A stretch of DNA of 5,640 nucleotides from Actinomycetota bacterium (GTDB lineage: Bacteria > Actinomycetota > Actinomycetes > Nanopelagicales > Nanopelagicaceae). This document shows, one piece after another, positions 1-5,640 of the stretch. A program made the position numbers and the translations under genes. Numbering within the stretch: position 1 is the stretch's first letter; each line of letters starts with the position of its first letter. A model generated the notes under the pieces. That model was not told the origin of the DNA. It did not search any database and was given only the letters and a program-made list of their open reading frames with translations. Location of the stretch: contig JAPLBK010000096.1 of NCBI GenBank assembly GCA_026392775.1, positions 1-5,640 on the forward strand. The letters are read 5' to 3'.

Positions 1-582
1 CAACATGCGTGCAATCTCCTCGATGCGATCCTCTTTCACCACTTTAGTCACATTGCTTTCAGTAACTGAACCATCAGAGTTCTTCGTGACTACAAAATGA
101 GAATCAGCCCAAGCGGCAACTTGAGGCAGGTGAGTCACAACGATGACTTGTGCGTGTTTTGAAAGAGCATGTAATCGCCGGCCAACTTCGATAGCAGCTT
201 TTCCGCCAACTCCAGCATCGACTTCATCAAATACATACGTTCCAACTGGATGCGTTGCAGCCAAAACTACTTCTAAGGCCAACATCACTCGTGACATTTC
301 ACCACCACTAGCACCTTTAGCAAGTGGCACCAGTGGGCCGTCTTTGTGTCCTTGAATTAACATCACAATCTCATCGCACCCAAAGACTGTGAAATCAGAT
401 TCTTTCAAAGCGTTGTAGTCAGCGCTATTAACCTGGCAATGAAATGAAGTGTGTGGCATAGAAAGCTGCTGAATCTCTTTGGTAACTTCTTTGGACAACT
501 TGGCTGCATTTTCACTTCGAATACTTGTCAGTGATTTCGCAGCTGTTAGGAGCTTTTTCTTGATCCCAACAAGTTCAGTTTC
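1..582 (-). CDS. recN: RecN, C-terminal part (frameshifted from N-terminal part; runs off left edge)
   Basis: This is the C-terminal ATPase half of the DNA repair protein RecN, in the reading frame shifted by -1 from the N-terminal half. It has no start codon of its own. The frame is open from just after a TAG at 585-583 to the window edge, 194 codons. It begins with a coiled-coil end (ETELVGIKKKLL), then the RecN 'SMPH' segment. The ABC/SMC signature ASGGEMSRVMLALE lies at about 271-312, the Walker B/D-loop YVFDEVDAGVGG at about 202-237, and the switch histidine VVTHLPQVAAWAD at about 103-141. The last visible residues, RIEEIARML, are close to the usual RecN C-terminus, so perhaps 30-50 residues lie beyond the edge. 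Every ATPase motif expected downstream of the coiled coil is intact, which argues against an old, decayed pseudogene. Confidence 0.93.
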
Positions 583-1574
583 CTAAGTTCATCATCGGCA
601 GATTGCGCACCGCCATATTTTTTAATGAGTGCATTGATCTCAGCTTTTCGGCTATTCAGATACTCCAAGCGAGTGGGATCGGCCTCTAGATTGGATATAT
701 AAGAAGCCAGAACACTTTTAGCATCGTCGACTAAAAAGAAAGCTTCACTGACCCTTTGATAAAGTTCTTCGATTTGTGGATCTTTTGCCCGAACTGATTC
801 AAGTGATTTCCGTGTGATTCCAAGGGTAGTAAGAGAACCTGACTGCTCCTCTTCAATAACTGAAGAGGCGCTTTGTGCAGCCAATCGCAGATCCTCAACG
901 CTAGATAAGCGCCCAATCTCAGTAGTGATTTCTTGTAGCTCACCGCGCTCCAACTTCAACTTCCCCATCACAGCTGCGAACTCACGCAACTCAACTAACT
1001 GTGCATCCCTTGAATCAATGCTCTTCTTCATGGCAGATATTCGAGACTTCAAGTCGTGATAGTTGGCTAGCTCGCTCTGATAGTTCATCAACGCACTATT
1101 TAACGCTTTGCCACCAAATCGATCTAGCAAATCTCTTTGCTTGGCAGACTTAGTCATGTTTACATTCGCTGCTTGGGCATGTACTTCTACAAGGTTCTCA
1201 CTGGCAGCAGCCAAAACACTAGATGGCACAGCAATAGCATTACTTGTGGCTTTACTTTTGCCATCAGCATTAACAGTCCTTGTAAGAATTAACTGTCCGT
1301 CTTCAACTTGCAAACCGTTTTCCTCAAAAGAATTCTGCAAAGACTTTGGGACGCTAAAGCTGCCACTGGCAACTAACCTTTCACTCCCCTTTCGAACAAG
1401 TGAGCTATCGCTTTTGCCCCCTAAAATCAGATTGAGCGCAGTCAGAATCATTGTTTTACCTGCGCCTGTTTCACCCGTTAAGACCGTTAAACCTGGGGAT
1501 ATTTCAAGTGTGGAGTGCTCAATGACTCCGATAGAGCGAATAGATATTTCTTCTAAAAATGTGCGATCACTCAC
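546..1574 (-). CDS. recN: RecN, DNA repair SMC-like ATPase, N-terminal part (truncated by frameshift)
   Basis: RecN is a cytoplasmic SMC-like ATPase that acts at DNA double-strand breaks with the RecA pathway. This part starts at GTG 1574 (VSDRTFLEEISIRSIG). A GAGGG Shine-Dalgarno lies 8 nt upstream, and the start overlaps the nadK stop by 8 nt. An ATG at 1622 in the same frame would add 16 residues inside nadK (MIGWWQ...) that do not look like RecN. The Walker A motif GETGAGKT is at residues 34-41, followed by the RecN-type NLILGGKSD segment. A long charged coiled-coil region covers roughly residues 150-335. The frame ends at TAA 548-546 after ...DDELRKLNLLGSRKSS, in the middle of the coiled coil, where the family continues. 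The rest of the protein follows at once in the -1 frame. If the frame is restored, about 525 residues are visible, consistent with a RecN of about 560. Whether a functional protein is made is uncertain. Confidence 0.93.
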   Translation of the reverse strand: MSDRTFLEEISIRSIGVIEHSTLEISPGLTVLTGETGAGKTMILTALNLILGGKSDSSLVRKGSERLVASGSFSVPKSLQNSFEENGLQVEDGQLILTRTVNADGKSKATSNAIAVPSSVLAAASENLVEVHAQAANVNMTKSAKQRDLLDRFGGKALNSALMNYQSELANYHDLKSRISAMKKSIDSRDAQLVELREFAAVMGKLKLERGELQEITTEIGRLSSVEDLRLAAQSASSVIEEEQSGSLTTLGITRKSLESVRAKDPQIEELYQRVSEAFFLVDDAKSVLASYISNLEADPTRLEYLNSRKAEINALIKKYGGAQSADDELRKLNLLGSRKSS

Positions 1575-2424
1575 CGCGCCAACCCTCAACGGGAAGTTTG
1601 AATTTTGCCACCAACCGATCACTAAAGACGGTATTAGTTAAATGCGCAAGTTTAACAACATAAGAATCCTTAGTAATAACAACACGATCACCTGATTGCA
1701 ATGCAAACTTTCGCAATGAATCAGCTGATAAGACTGATTCTTTGGATTCGACATTAACAACTATTTCAGATTGTGGAGAAATCACAAGTGGACGTGAGAA
1801 AAGGGCATGAGCTGAGATTGGCAAGACAACAAGTGCATCAACCTCAGGCCATACCACGGGGCCTCCAGCAGAAAAAGCATAGGCAGTTGAACCAGTTGGT
1901 GTGGAACAAATCAAACCATCACAACCCCAGCGTGAGATAGGTCGACCATCGATTTCAAGAAAGAGTTCCACCATCGATGATCGCTCGCGCTCGACAGTTA
2001 CTTCATTGAGTGCCCAGCCCTCAGAAACAGTTTCCCCTTTTCGTTTGACTGCATATTGCAAAACCATTCGTGAATCCAAGACATATTCACGTTTTGTGAT
2101 TGCTGAAACGATTGTCGCAAGAGGTGGCTTCTCAACCTCGGCTAAAAATCCAACATGTCCTAAATTCACACCCAGCAATGGAATCTCCTGCACGCGAGCA
2201 ACTTCTGCAGCACGCAACATTGTGCCATCGCCACCTAAAACAACAGCTACCTCAAGTTGTGGCAAAGAATCGATATCACACTTAGCAACTCCTGGAATTG
2301 CTACATCAGAGATTGTGAAAAGTGAGAATCCCCCAGCTGTAAAATCTTTCGCAAGAACCGTCGCCGCATCTACCGCTTCCTTACGTGAAGGGTTGCAGAC
2401 AAGTAAAAGATTGCGCTCACTCAT
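1567..2424 (-). CDS. nadK: NAD kinase
   Basis: NAD kinase (PpnK/NadK) phosphorylates NAD+ to NADP+ using ATP or polyphosphate in the cytoplasm, and is the only known route to NADP(H). The 285-aa product has the usual family length. It shows the GGDGT motif at residues 64-68 (VVLGGDGTMLRAAE) and the GVNLGHVGFLAE loop at 85-96. The ALNEV segment with the NE pair is at 140-141. The glycine-rich NAD-binding core DGLICSTPTGSTAYAFSAGG is at 169-188, followed by the C-terminal beta-sandwich. The ATG at 2424 directly abuts the tlyA stop codon with no gap, and AGGA lies about 9 nt upstream. The 3' end overlaps the recN GTG by 8 nt. This tight tlyA-nadK-recN packing is the standard actinobacterial arrangement and implies translational coupling. 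No motif residue is missing. Confidence 0.97.
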   Translation of the reverse strand: MSERNLLLVCNPSRKEAVDAATVLAKDFTAGGFSLFTISDVAIPGVAKCDIDSLPQLEVAVVLGGDGTMLRAAEVARVQEIPLLGVNLGHVGFLAEVEKPPLATIVSAITKREYVLDSRMVLQYAVKRKGETVSEGWALNEVTVERERSSMVELFLEIDGRPISRWGCDGLICSTPTGSTAYAFSAGGPVVWPEVDALVVLPISAHALFSRPLVISPQSEIVVNVESKESVLSADSLRKFALQSGDRVVITKDSYVVKLAHLTNTVFSDRLVAKFKLPVEGWRGE

Positions 2425-3213
2425 TTATTGCGGTCCTATCGCTATCGCTTGATCTAACGCCTCATGATTCATCTCTTGGGCTCCTCGGCGCAGCCACAAG
2501 AAATACTCAACATTTCCAGCTGGTCCAGGTAGTGGACTGGCAGCAATGCCTAAGGTTCCAAGTCCGACATCATAAGCAGAATCTGCCACCTCTATCACTG
2601 CAGCTTTTCTCAGCGCTGGATCACGCACAACTCCACCGGCTCCCAGCTTTTCCCGCCCCACTTCAAACTGTGGTTTCACCATCACCACAAAATCCGCCTC
2701 AGCCTTTGAGACCGCAGCTAATGCAGGTAATACAAGAGTTAAAGAGATGAAAGAGAGATCAGCGACAACTAGATCTATCGGTTCACCAATGATTTCACCA
2801 GTCAAATGACGGATATTGGTGCGATCATGAATGACTACGCGTGGATCTTGGCGAAGCTCCCACGCTAGTTGCCCATAACCAACATCTACTGCAACAACCT
2901 TCTCGGCTCCTCTGCGCAGTAATACATCAGTAAATCCCCCGGTTGATGCCCCTGCATCTAAACACCTTTTTCCTGCGACTTCAACACCGGCAAATGCATC
3001 AAGTGCGCCAGCTAATTTATGTCCACCTCTGGAGACAAAATCATCTCGCTTACCATGCAGTTTTATAGAAGTTTCAGCATCTACCATTGTTGCTGGCTTT
3101 GTTGCTGGAATTCCATTGACTAAAACTGATCTGGCTTCAATTAAATCCGATGCCTGTTCGCGCGAACGGGCTAACTCCCGGCGCACCAACTCAGCATCAA
3201 GACGAATTTTCAC
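2425..3213 (-). CDS. tlyA: TlyA, 16S/23S rRNA (cytidine-2'-O)-methyltransferase
   Basis: TlyA is a SAM-dependent rRNA 2'-O-methyltransferase. The mycobacterial enzyme modifies C1409 of 16S and C1920 of 23S rRNA, and its loss gives capreomycin resistance. The 262-aa protein has an N-terminal S4 RNA-binding domain (about residues 1-58, RLDAELVRRELARSREQASDLI). An FtsJ/RrmJ-type Rossmann domain follows, with the SAM-binding loop CLDAGASTGGFTDVLL at 84-99. Residues equivalent to the catalytic tetrad are visible: K66 (SRGGHK), D152 (ADLSF), K180 (VMVKPQFE) and E236 (GNVEYF). It ends in AIGPQ, close to the EGPQ ending I recall in relatives. The start must be GTG 3213, because an in-frame TAA lies only 12 nt upstream with no start-like codon between. 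The Shine-Dalgarno is weak (AGAG), which suggests coupling to the preceding small gene 9 nt away. The N-terminus is a few residues shorter than M. tuberculosis TlyA, so whether it methylates both subunits is open. Confidence 0.95.
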   Translation of the reverse strand: MKIRLDAELVRRELARSREQASDLIEARSVLVNGIPATKPATMVDAETSIKLHGKRDDFVSRGGHKLAGALDAFAGVEVAGKRCLDAGASTGGFTDVLLRRGAEKVVAVDVGYGQLAWELRQDPRVVIHDRTNIRHLTGEIIGEPIDLVVADLSFISLTLVLPALAAVSKAEADFVVMVKPQFEVGREKLGAGGVVRDPALRKAAVIEVADSAYDVGLGTLGIAASPLPGPAGNVEYFLWLRRGAQEMNHEALDQAIAIGPQ

Positions 3214-3222
3214 GCGCTCTAC

Positions 3223-3384
3223 TTACAACCCATCGATAGATGAAAGTGCAGAAGATAGTTTCTGATGCAACTGTTCATAGCGATCCCCATGATCGTTAAT
3301 CTGCATTGAATCGATTTCTACCAATTCACTACGAATCTCTTCTACTAAATTCTCACCTTGTGTGTGTTCAGAGGCAGTTGTCAT
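3223..3384 (-). CDS. Small conserved actinobacterial protein preceding tlyA (53 aa)
   Basis: This 53-aa acidic protein begins MTTASEHTQGENLVEE and ends LSSALSSIDGL. Its ATG at 3384 overlaps the upstream gene's TGA in an ATGA junction (4 nt), with GAAGG about 10 nt upstream; the stop is 9 nt before tlyA. The C-terminal pattern HGDRYEQLHQKLSSALSSID resembles what I remember of the tiny protein found just before tlyA in many actinobacteria (Rv1693 position in M. tuberculosis). Position, overlap and this pattern support a real gene despite its size. It is predicted to be mostly helical and has no cysteine, signal peptide or membrane segment. Its function is unknown, and I do not assign one. It is in the same frame as tlyA, separated only by one TAA and three codons. 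Confidence 0.82.
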   Translation of the reverse strand: MTTASEHTQGENLVEEIRSELVEIDSMQINDHGDRYEQLHQKLSSALSSIDGL

Positions 3385-3689
3385 TTCTTGCTCGCCTTCT
3401 TTGTCGCAGTTTTTTTGACAGTTTTCTTCTTAGGTGCAGCTGCTTTTTTCACCGGCTTGCTCATCTTCAAACGAGCGACTTCCTCTTTCAGAGCTTCGAA
3501 CTCTCCGCGCTTAACAAAACCCATCTTGGAAACTGAGCGTTCCACTTCATCTTCAACTTTAATTTTTAGAGCTTCGCCGCCTTCGCGCAGCCATTGATTG
3601 ACCGTTGAAGCTACCTCTGAAGCGTTCTTGTCTCCATCACTTACCTTATTAAGGTATGTGCGCAGAGTTGAAAAAATGTCATTGGCCAT
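3381..3689 (-). CDS. Small coiled-coil (phasin/BMFP-like) protein with lysine-rich tail
   Basis: This 102-aa protein has two clear parts. Residues 1-76 are helical. The segment EALKIKVEDEVERSVSKMGF followed by VKRGEFEALKEEVARLK resembles the C-terminal region of phasin-like and BMFP/UbiK-like accessory proteins, where an 'MGF/L...R.E.EAL...VA.L' coiled coil is common. Residues 77-102 form a tail almost entirely of K, A, T, P, V and S (KPVKKAAAPKKKTVKKT...), like the basic tails of actinobacterial HU-type and other nucleic-acid-binding proteins. The start at ATG 3689 lies 14 nt after the stop of the SSB-like gene; AGG is present but about 11 nt away, so the ribosome site is modest. The 3' end overlaps the next gene by 4 nt. 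Oligomerisation through the helix and binding to nucleic acid or another polyanion through the tail are inferences. I see no phaC or other PHA gene here, so a storage-granule role is not supported by context. Confidence 0.8.
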   Translation of the reverse strand: MANDIFSTLRTYLNKVSDGDKNASEVASTVNQWLREGGEALKIKVEDEVERSVSKMGFVKRGEFEALKEEVARLKMSKPVKKAAAPKKKTVKKTATKKASKK

Positions 3690-3703
3690 AGCGCCAAGCC
3701 TAT

Positions 3704-4057
3704 CTAAATTCGAGAAATCTCAACTGCTTCAACCTGCCAACGGCTTGCAAGTCCGCCGGCACCGGTCCAAAAACGCCTGTGAATAGCACCTGATACTTCA
3801 ACCCATTCATCGGGCTTTAACGTCAGCGCGATACGACGTGATTTAGCGCTCCAAGCGCCGATATCTAAGGTGTCAACACCATCTCGTCGCTGCCTAGAAA
3901 CAATGAGGCGAAACTCAACGACCTTATCCCCCGACGGCAGCTCTTTCTCAAGTGCGGCAGCAGATATGCGACCTCTCAAGAGAAGATCATTAAGGGAGAA
4001 ATCCTCTTCCTCTACTTCAACTATCGCATTCTTTTTCTTTGCTTTTTTCTCACTCAT
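3704..4057 (-). CDS. SSB-like OB-fold protein
   Basis: This short protein (117 aa from ATG 4057) has a basic/acidic linker (residues 1-20, EKKAKKKN then EVEEEDF) and then a single OB-fold domain of the single-stranded DNA-binding (SSB) type. Recognisable elements are LLLRGRISAAALEKELPSGD (26-44), VVEFRLIVSRQRRDGVDTLD (46-65), GAWSAKSRRIALTLKPDEWV (67-86) and VSGAIHRRFW (88-97), ending in a final beta-strand (RWQVEAVEISRI). It lacks the long Gly/Pro linker and the acidic DDDIPF-type tip of the main replicative SSB, so it is probably a paralogue. ssDNA or RNA binding is inferred from the fold. ATG 4090 in the same frame has no Shine-Dalgarno and would add an atypical MLPIKEEMGCA. ATG 4057 is preferred, with a purine-rich AGAAGAG upstream, although its spacing of about 12 nt is long. 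It is 94 nt after the TPR gene and 14 nt before the coiled-coil gene. Confidence 0.83.
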   Translation of the reverse strand: MSEKKAKKKNAIVEVEEEDFSLNDLLLRGRISAAALEKELPSGDKVVEFRLIVSRQRRDGVDTLDIGAWSAKSRRIALTLKPDEWVEVSGAIHRRFWTGAGGLASRWQVEAVEISRI

Positions 4058-4138
4058 GGCACAACCCATCTCTTCTTTTATTGGAAGCATGATGATTACC
4101 AGAACAACTGACAGAGAAATCGAAAAGGATTTAGGTGA

Positions 4139-4156
4139 TGTGGATAATTATCTACA
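4139..4156. promoter_or_regulatory. Palindrome of two DnaA-box-like 9-mers
   Basis: The 18 bases TGTGGATAATTATCTACA form an inverted repeat with one mismatched pair. The left half read on the minus strand is TTATCCACA, an exact match to the classical DnaA box TTATNCACA. The right half on the plus strand is TTATCTACA, one base off. The element covers the TPR gene stop codon and lies about 80 nt upstream of the SSB-like start. It could be an operator or DnaA-binding site, or chance AT-rich palindromy; the binding protein is not known. Confidence 0.35.
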
Positions 4157-5006
4157 AACAGCGCTCGGCAGCATCGGTTACCTCTTCGGCATCGATCTCT
4201 GCGCACTTTGAAAACCACTCTTGTGACTCTTCCTTACGCCCAGCAGCCTCGAGAGCATCGGCATAGGCATAGCGCAATCGCACTGCCCACTCCTCTTGTT
4301 CGTTCTTGAGCTCTTTGCAGGTTAATGTCACAACAGCTGCATCAAACTCGCCAAGATCACGACGCGCACCTGATGCAACGATGCGCATTTCAATTTCTTC
4401 TGGTTTTGCTAAACGCTTGACCTCATCAGAACCCGCTAAATTCAATGCTTTCAGAGGGTTCCCAAGACCACGCTCACAATCAGCCATCACTGGCCACATC
4501 GAAACATCACCTGAGATTCGATGGGATGCACGTAGTTCTTTTAGCGCGATTTCATAATGACCTGCGCGATATGCGGCATAACCAGCAGATTCGCGGACAA
4601 CAGCTAAGCGACCTGCATGGTGGGCCGCAGCTACTCCATGTTTGTGAGCGCGCTGTGGATCATCTTCTGCATATAAATTCACACAGGCTAAATGTCTGGC
4701 AACAACTTTTGCATTTTCAGCAGAGAGTGAGAGAAGTTCTGCACGTAAAGATTTATCTAACTCTTCACCAGTAATCTCATCTGGAATATCTGGTTCAAAA
4801 ATTCGTGGACGAAGACGAGATTGTTCTCGATCTACAGGTGCAGGACGTGCACCACGTGCATCTGATCCATCACGCGTTTGACGAGGTGCTCCTTGGCGAT
4901 TAGAGGATCCCCCGCGGGCAGGCAAATCTTCACGCCGGCGTGCATTATTTGGCCCTGATGGGCGAGAAGAAGCAGGACGAGATGGACGTTTGTTCTTATC
5001 TTCCAT
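4152..5006 (-). CDS. Actinobacterial TPR-repeat protein with disordered basic N-terminus (Rv1691 family)
   Basis: This 284-aa cytoplasmic protein matches the pattern I recall for the TPR protein encoded upstream of tlyA in actinobacteria. Residues 1 to about 66 are low-complexity, rich in R, P, S and G (RPSRPASSRPSGP..., repeated RG/AR pairs), and probably disordered, perhaps RNA- or protein-binding. The conserved part starts at PDIPDEITGEELDKSLRAEL (72-91), then LSAENAKVVARHL. TPR-like helix pairs follow around 116-164 (AYRAGHYEIALKELRASHRI), 172-190 (ADCERGLGNPLKALNL), 206-228 (GARRDLGEFDAAVVTL) and 244-272 (YAYADALEAAGRKEESQEWF). It ends TDAAERCL. The start ATG 5006 has GGAG 7 nt upstream. 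It is the first gene after the rRNA terminator, and a TATCAT at 5043-5038 could be the -10 of a promoter for the downstream genes. No signal peptide or membrane segment is seen. The molecular function is unknown. Confidence 0.9.
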   Translation of the reverse strand: MEDKNKRPSRPASSRPSGPNNARRREDLPARGGSSNRQGAPRQTRDGSDARGARPAPVDREQSRLRPRIFEPDIPDEITGEELDKSLRAELLSLSAENAKVVARHLACVNLYAEDDPQRAHKHGVAAAHHAGRLAVVRESAGYAAYRAGHYEIALKELRASHRISGDVSMWPVMADCERGLGNPLKALNLAGSDEVKRLAKPEEIEMRIVASGARRDLGEFDAAVVTLTCKELKNEQEEWAVRLRYAYADALEAAGRKEESQEWFSKCAEIDAEEVTDAAERCL

Positions 5007-5050
5007 CTTCTCGCTCCAATCTTTGTTTGCTAAATAAATGATAGAGAAAT

Positions 5051-5083
5051 AAAAAAGGGGCGCTCGTTAAAGCGCCCCTTTTT
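5051..5083 (-). terminator. Intrinsic terminator of the rRNA operon
   Basis: A perfect 13-bp inverted repeat (arms 5052-5064 and 5071-5083, core GGGGCGCT/AGCGCCCC) encloses a 6-nt loop. On the minus strand the stem is followed by six T's, a strong rho-independent terminator. It starts about 10 nt after the 5S 3' end and lies 45 nt before the TPR gene start, separating rRNA from protein-gene transcription. A-runs on both sides would also let it act on plus-strand transcripts. Confidence 0.93.
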
Positions 5084-5092
5084 ATAAAAGAA

Positions 5093-5210
5093 GTCCGGCG
5101 ACGTTCTACTCTCCCACAAGGTCACCCTTGCAGTACCATCGACGCTGAGAGGCTTAACTTCCGGGTTCGGAATGGGACCGGGTGGCCGAAACGCTATTGA
5201 GTTTTCGGTC
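5093..5210 (-). rRNA. rrf: 5S ribosomal RNA (5' third atypical)
   Basis: 5S rRNA, a component of the large ribosomal subunit. On the minus strand the conserved core is clear: AATAGCG (loop A), CCCGGTCCCATTCCGAACC and CGGAAGTTAAGCC (helix III/loop C, 5153-5182), AGCGTCGATGGTACTGC (5130-5146) and GTGGGAGAGTAG (5106-5117). Length is about 118 nt. Ends are estimated. The 3' strand of helix I, GTCGCCGGAC, should pair with the 5' end, but the visible 5' end GACCGAAAAC leaves about four mismatches in ten. Helix II is also poorly paired (TTTCGG against CCTCTC). Instead the 5' strands of both helices are complementary to each other. The identity as 5S is secure; the 5' boundary and integrity are not. 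Confidence 0.88.
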
Positions 5211-5212
5211 TA

Positions 5213-5242
5213 AAATGAAAAGGGGTCAAAGCCTTTTCATTT
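5213..5242. repeat. Spacer hairpin between 23S and 5S (11-bp stem)
   Basis: A perfect 11-bp inverted repeat (AAATGAAAAGG at 5213-5223, CCTTTTCATTT at 5232-5242) has an 8-nt loop. It lies in the 23S-5S spacer immediately before the 5S 5' end. A role in rRNA precursor processing is likely from position but is inferred. Confidence 0.7.
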
Positions 5243-5246
5243 GATC

Positions 5247-5277
5247 GTGGATCTCGAGACCGTATCTCGAGAGCCAC
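5247..5277. repeat. Spacer hairpin downstream of 23S (13-bp stem, one mismatch)
   Basis: Arms GTGGATCTCGAGA (5247-5259) and TCTCGAGAGCCAC (5265-5277) pair at 12 of 13 positions around a 5-nt loop. On the minus strand it follows GTTGCTACGCGTCCACTGTG, a stretch I recall as typical after 23S in actinobacteria, where a GGTTCTCGAGATACGG-type stem also occurs. It is probably a processing or folding element of the rRNA precursor. Confidence 0.7.
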
Positions 5278-5303
5278 ACAGTGGACGCGTAGCAACTTTG
5301 TAG

Positions 5304-5640
<337 letters not shown>

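Noticed and set aside
143..355. Plus-strand open frame opposite the recN ATPase motifs
   Set aside because: It is antisense to strongly conserved RecN signature and Walker B codons and has no plausible ribosome site or family resemblance.
1575..1622. Upstream ATG (1622) as the recN start
   Set aside because: It would extend RecN by 16 atypical residues inside nadK, whereas GTG 1574 has a good GAGGG site and gives the normal RecN N-terminus.
1108..1641. 177-codon plus-strand open frame
   Set aside because: It is the shadow of the recN N-terminal half. The opposite strand carries Walker A and the conserved protein; the plus-strand protein has no recognisable motif.
1901..2452. 183-codon plus-strand open frame
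   Set aside because: It lies antisense to the nadK core motifs. Its Ser/Thr/Arg-rich composition is typical of a shadow frame.
3410..3416. Seven-T run (A7 on the coding strand) as a programmed slippage site
   Set aside because: The zero frame continues sensibly to an ATGA junction with the next gene, so no frameshift is needed to explain the coding pattern.
4058..4090. Upstream ATG (4090) as the start of the SSB-like gene
   Set aside because: There is no Shine-Dalgarno sequence before it and the added MLPIKEEMGCA is unlike the family. The downstream MSEKK start is more natural, though not certain.
3870..4211. Plus-strand open frame with a stretch of phenylalanines (possible membrane protein)
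   Set aside because: The Phe run is the complement of the AAA/AAG codons of the SSB-like protein's Lys-rich N-terminus. There is no independent evidence for a gene.
5007..5050. Promoter for the TPR gene with TATCAT at 5038-5043
   Set aside because: The -10-like hexamer is plausible, but its -35 would fall within the terminator stem and no good -35 match is seen. It is mentioned only as a possibility in the gene entry.

Overview
The window looks like chromosomal DNA from a low-GC actinobacterium. All supported genes lie on the minus strand, so transcription runs from the right edge towards position 1. The protein set and order (actinobacterial TPR protein, small pre-tlyA protein, tlyA, nadK, recN) match the block I recall around Rv1691-Rv1696 in Mycobacterium tuberculosis. 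The 5S/23S sequences are also actinobacterial in style. Base composition is visibly well below the usual GC of large soil actinomycetes, with AAA/GAA/TTA codons common. A streamlined freshwater or marine lineage (acI/Nanopelagicales-like) is therefore a reasonable inference, but it is not proven here.

Right part (about 5050-5640): the 3' end of a ribosomal RNA operon. It holds the last ~340 nt of 23S rRNA, a short spacer with two strong hairpins, a 5S rRNA whose 5' third looks abnormal, and a perfect 13-bp stem terminator with a T-run.

Middle part (3223-5006): just past the rRNA terminator comes a TPR protein with a disordered Arg/Pro-rich N-terminus (Rv1691 family). It is followed by a short OB-fold, SSB-like protein, a small coiled-coil (phasin/BMFP-like) protein with a Lys/Ala/Pro tail, and a 53-aa protein typical of the position before tlyA. 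The HAD-family phosphatase that sits between the TPR gene and the small gene in M. tuberculosis is not here; the SSB-like and coiled-coil genes occupy that place. The gap after the TPR gene carries an 18-bp palindrome made of two DnaA-box-like 9-mers.

Left part (1-3213): tlyA (rRNA 2'-O-methyltransferase), nadK (NAD kinase) and recN (SMC-like DNA repair ATPase) are packed with spacings of 9, 0 and -8 nt, clearly one transcription unit. recN is interrupted by a -1 frameshift near 549-582 and runs off the left edge. Both halves are otherwise well conserved, so a one-base deletion or a sequence/assembly error is the likeliest explanation.

I see no mobile element, CRISPR array, tRNA or defence locus, and no gene-free stretch longer than 300 bases outside the rRNA genes. 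I do not see a convincing undescribed system. The best leads are the recN frameshift, the odd 5S 5' end, the replaced HAD slot and the DnaA-box-like palindrome.
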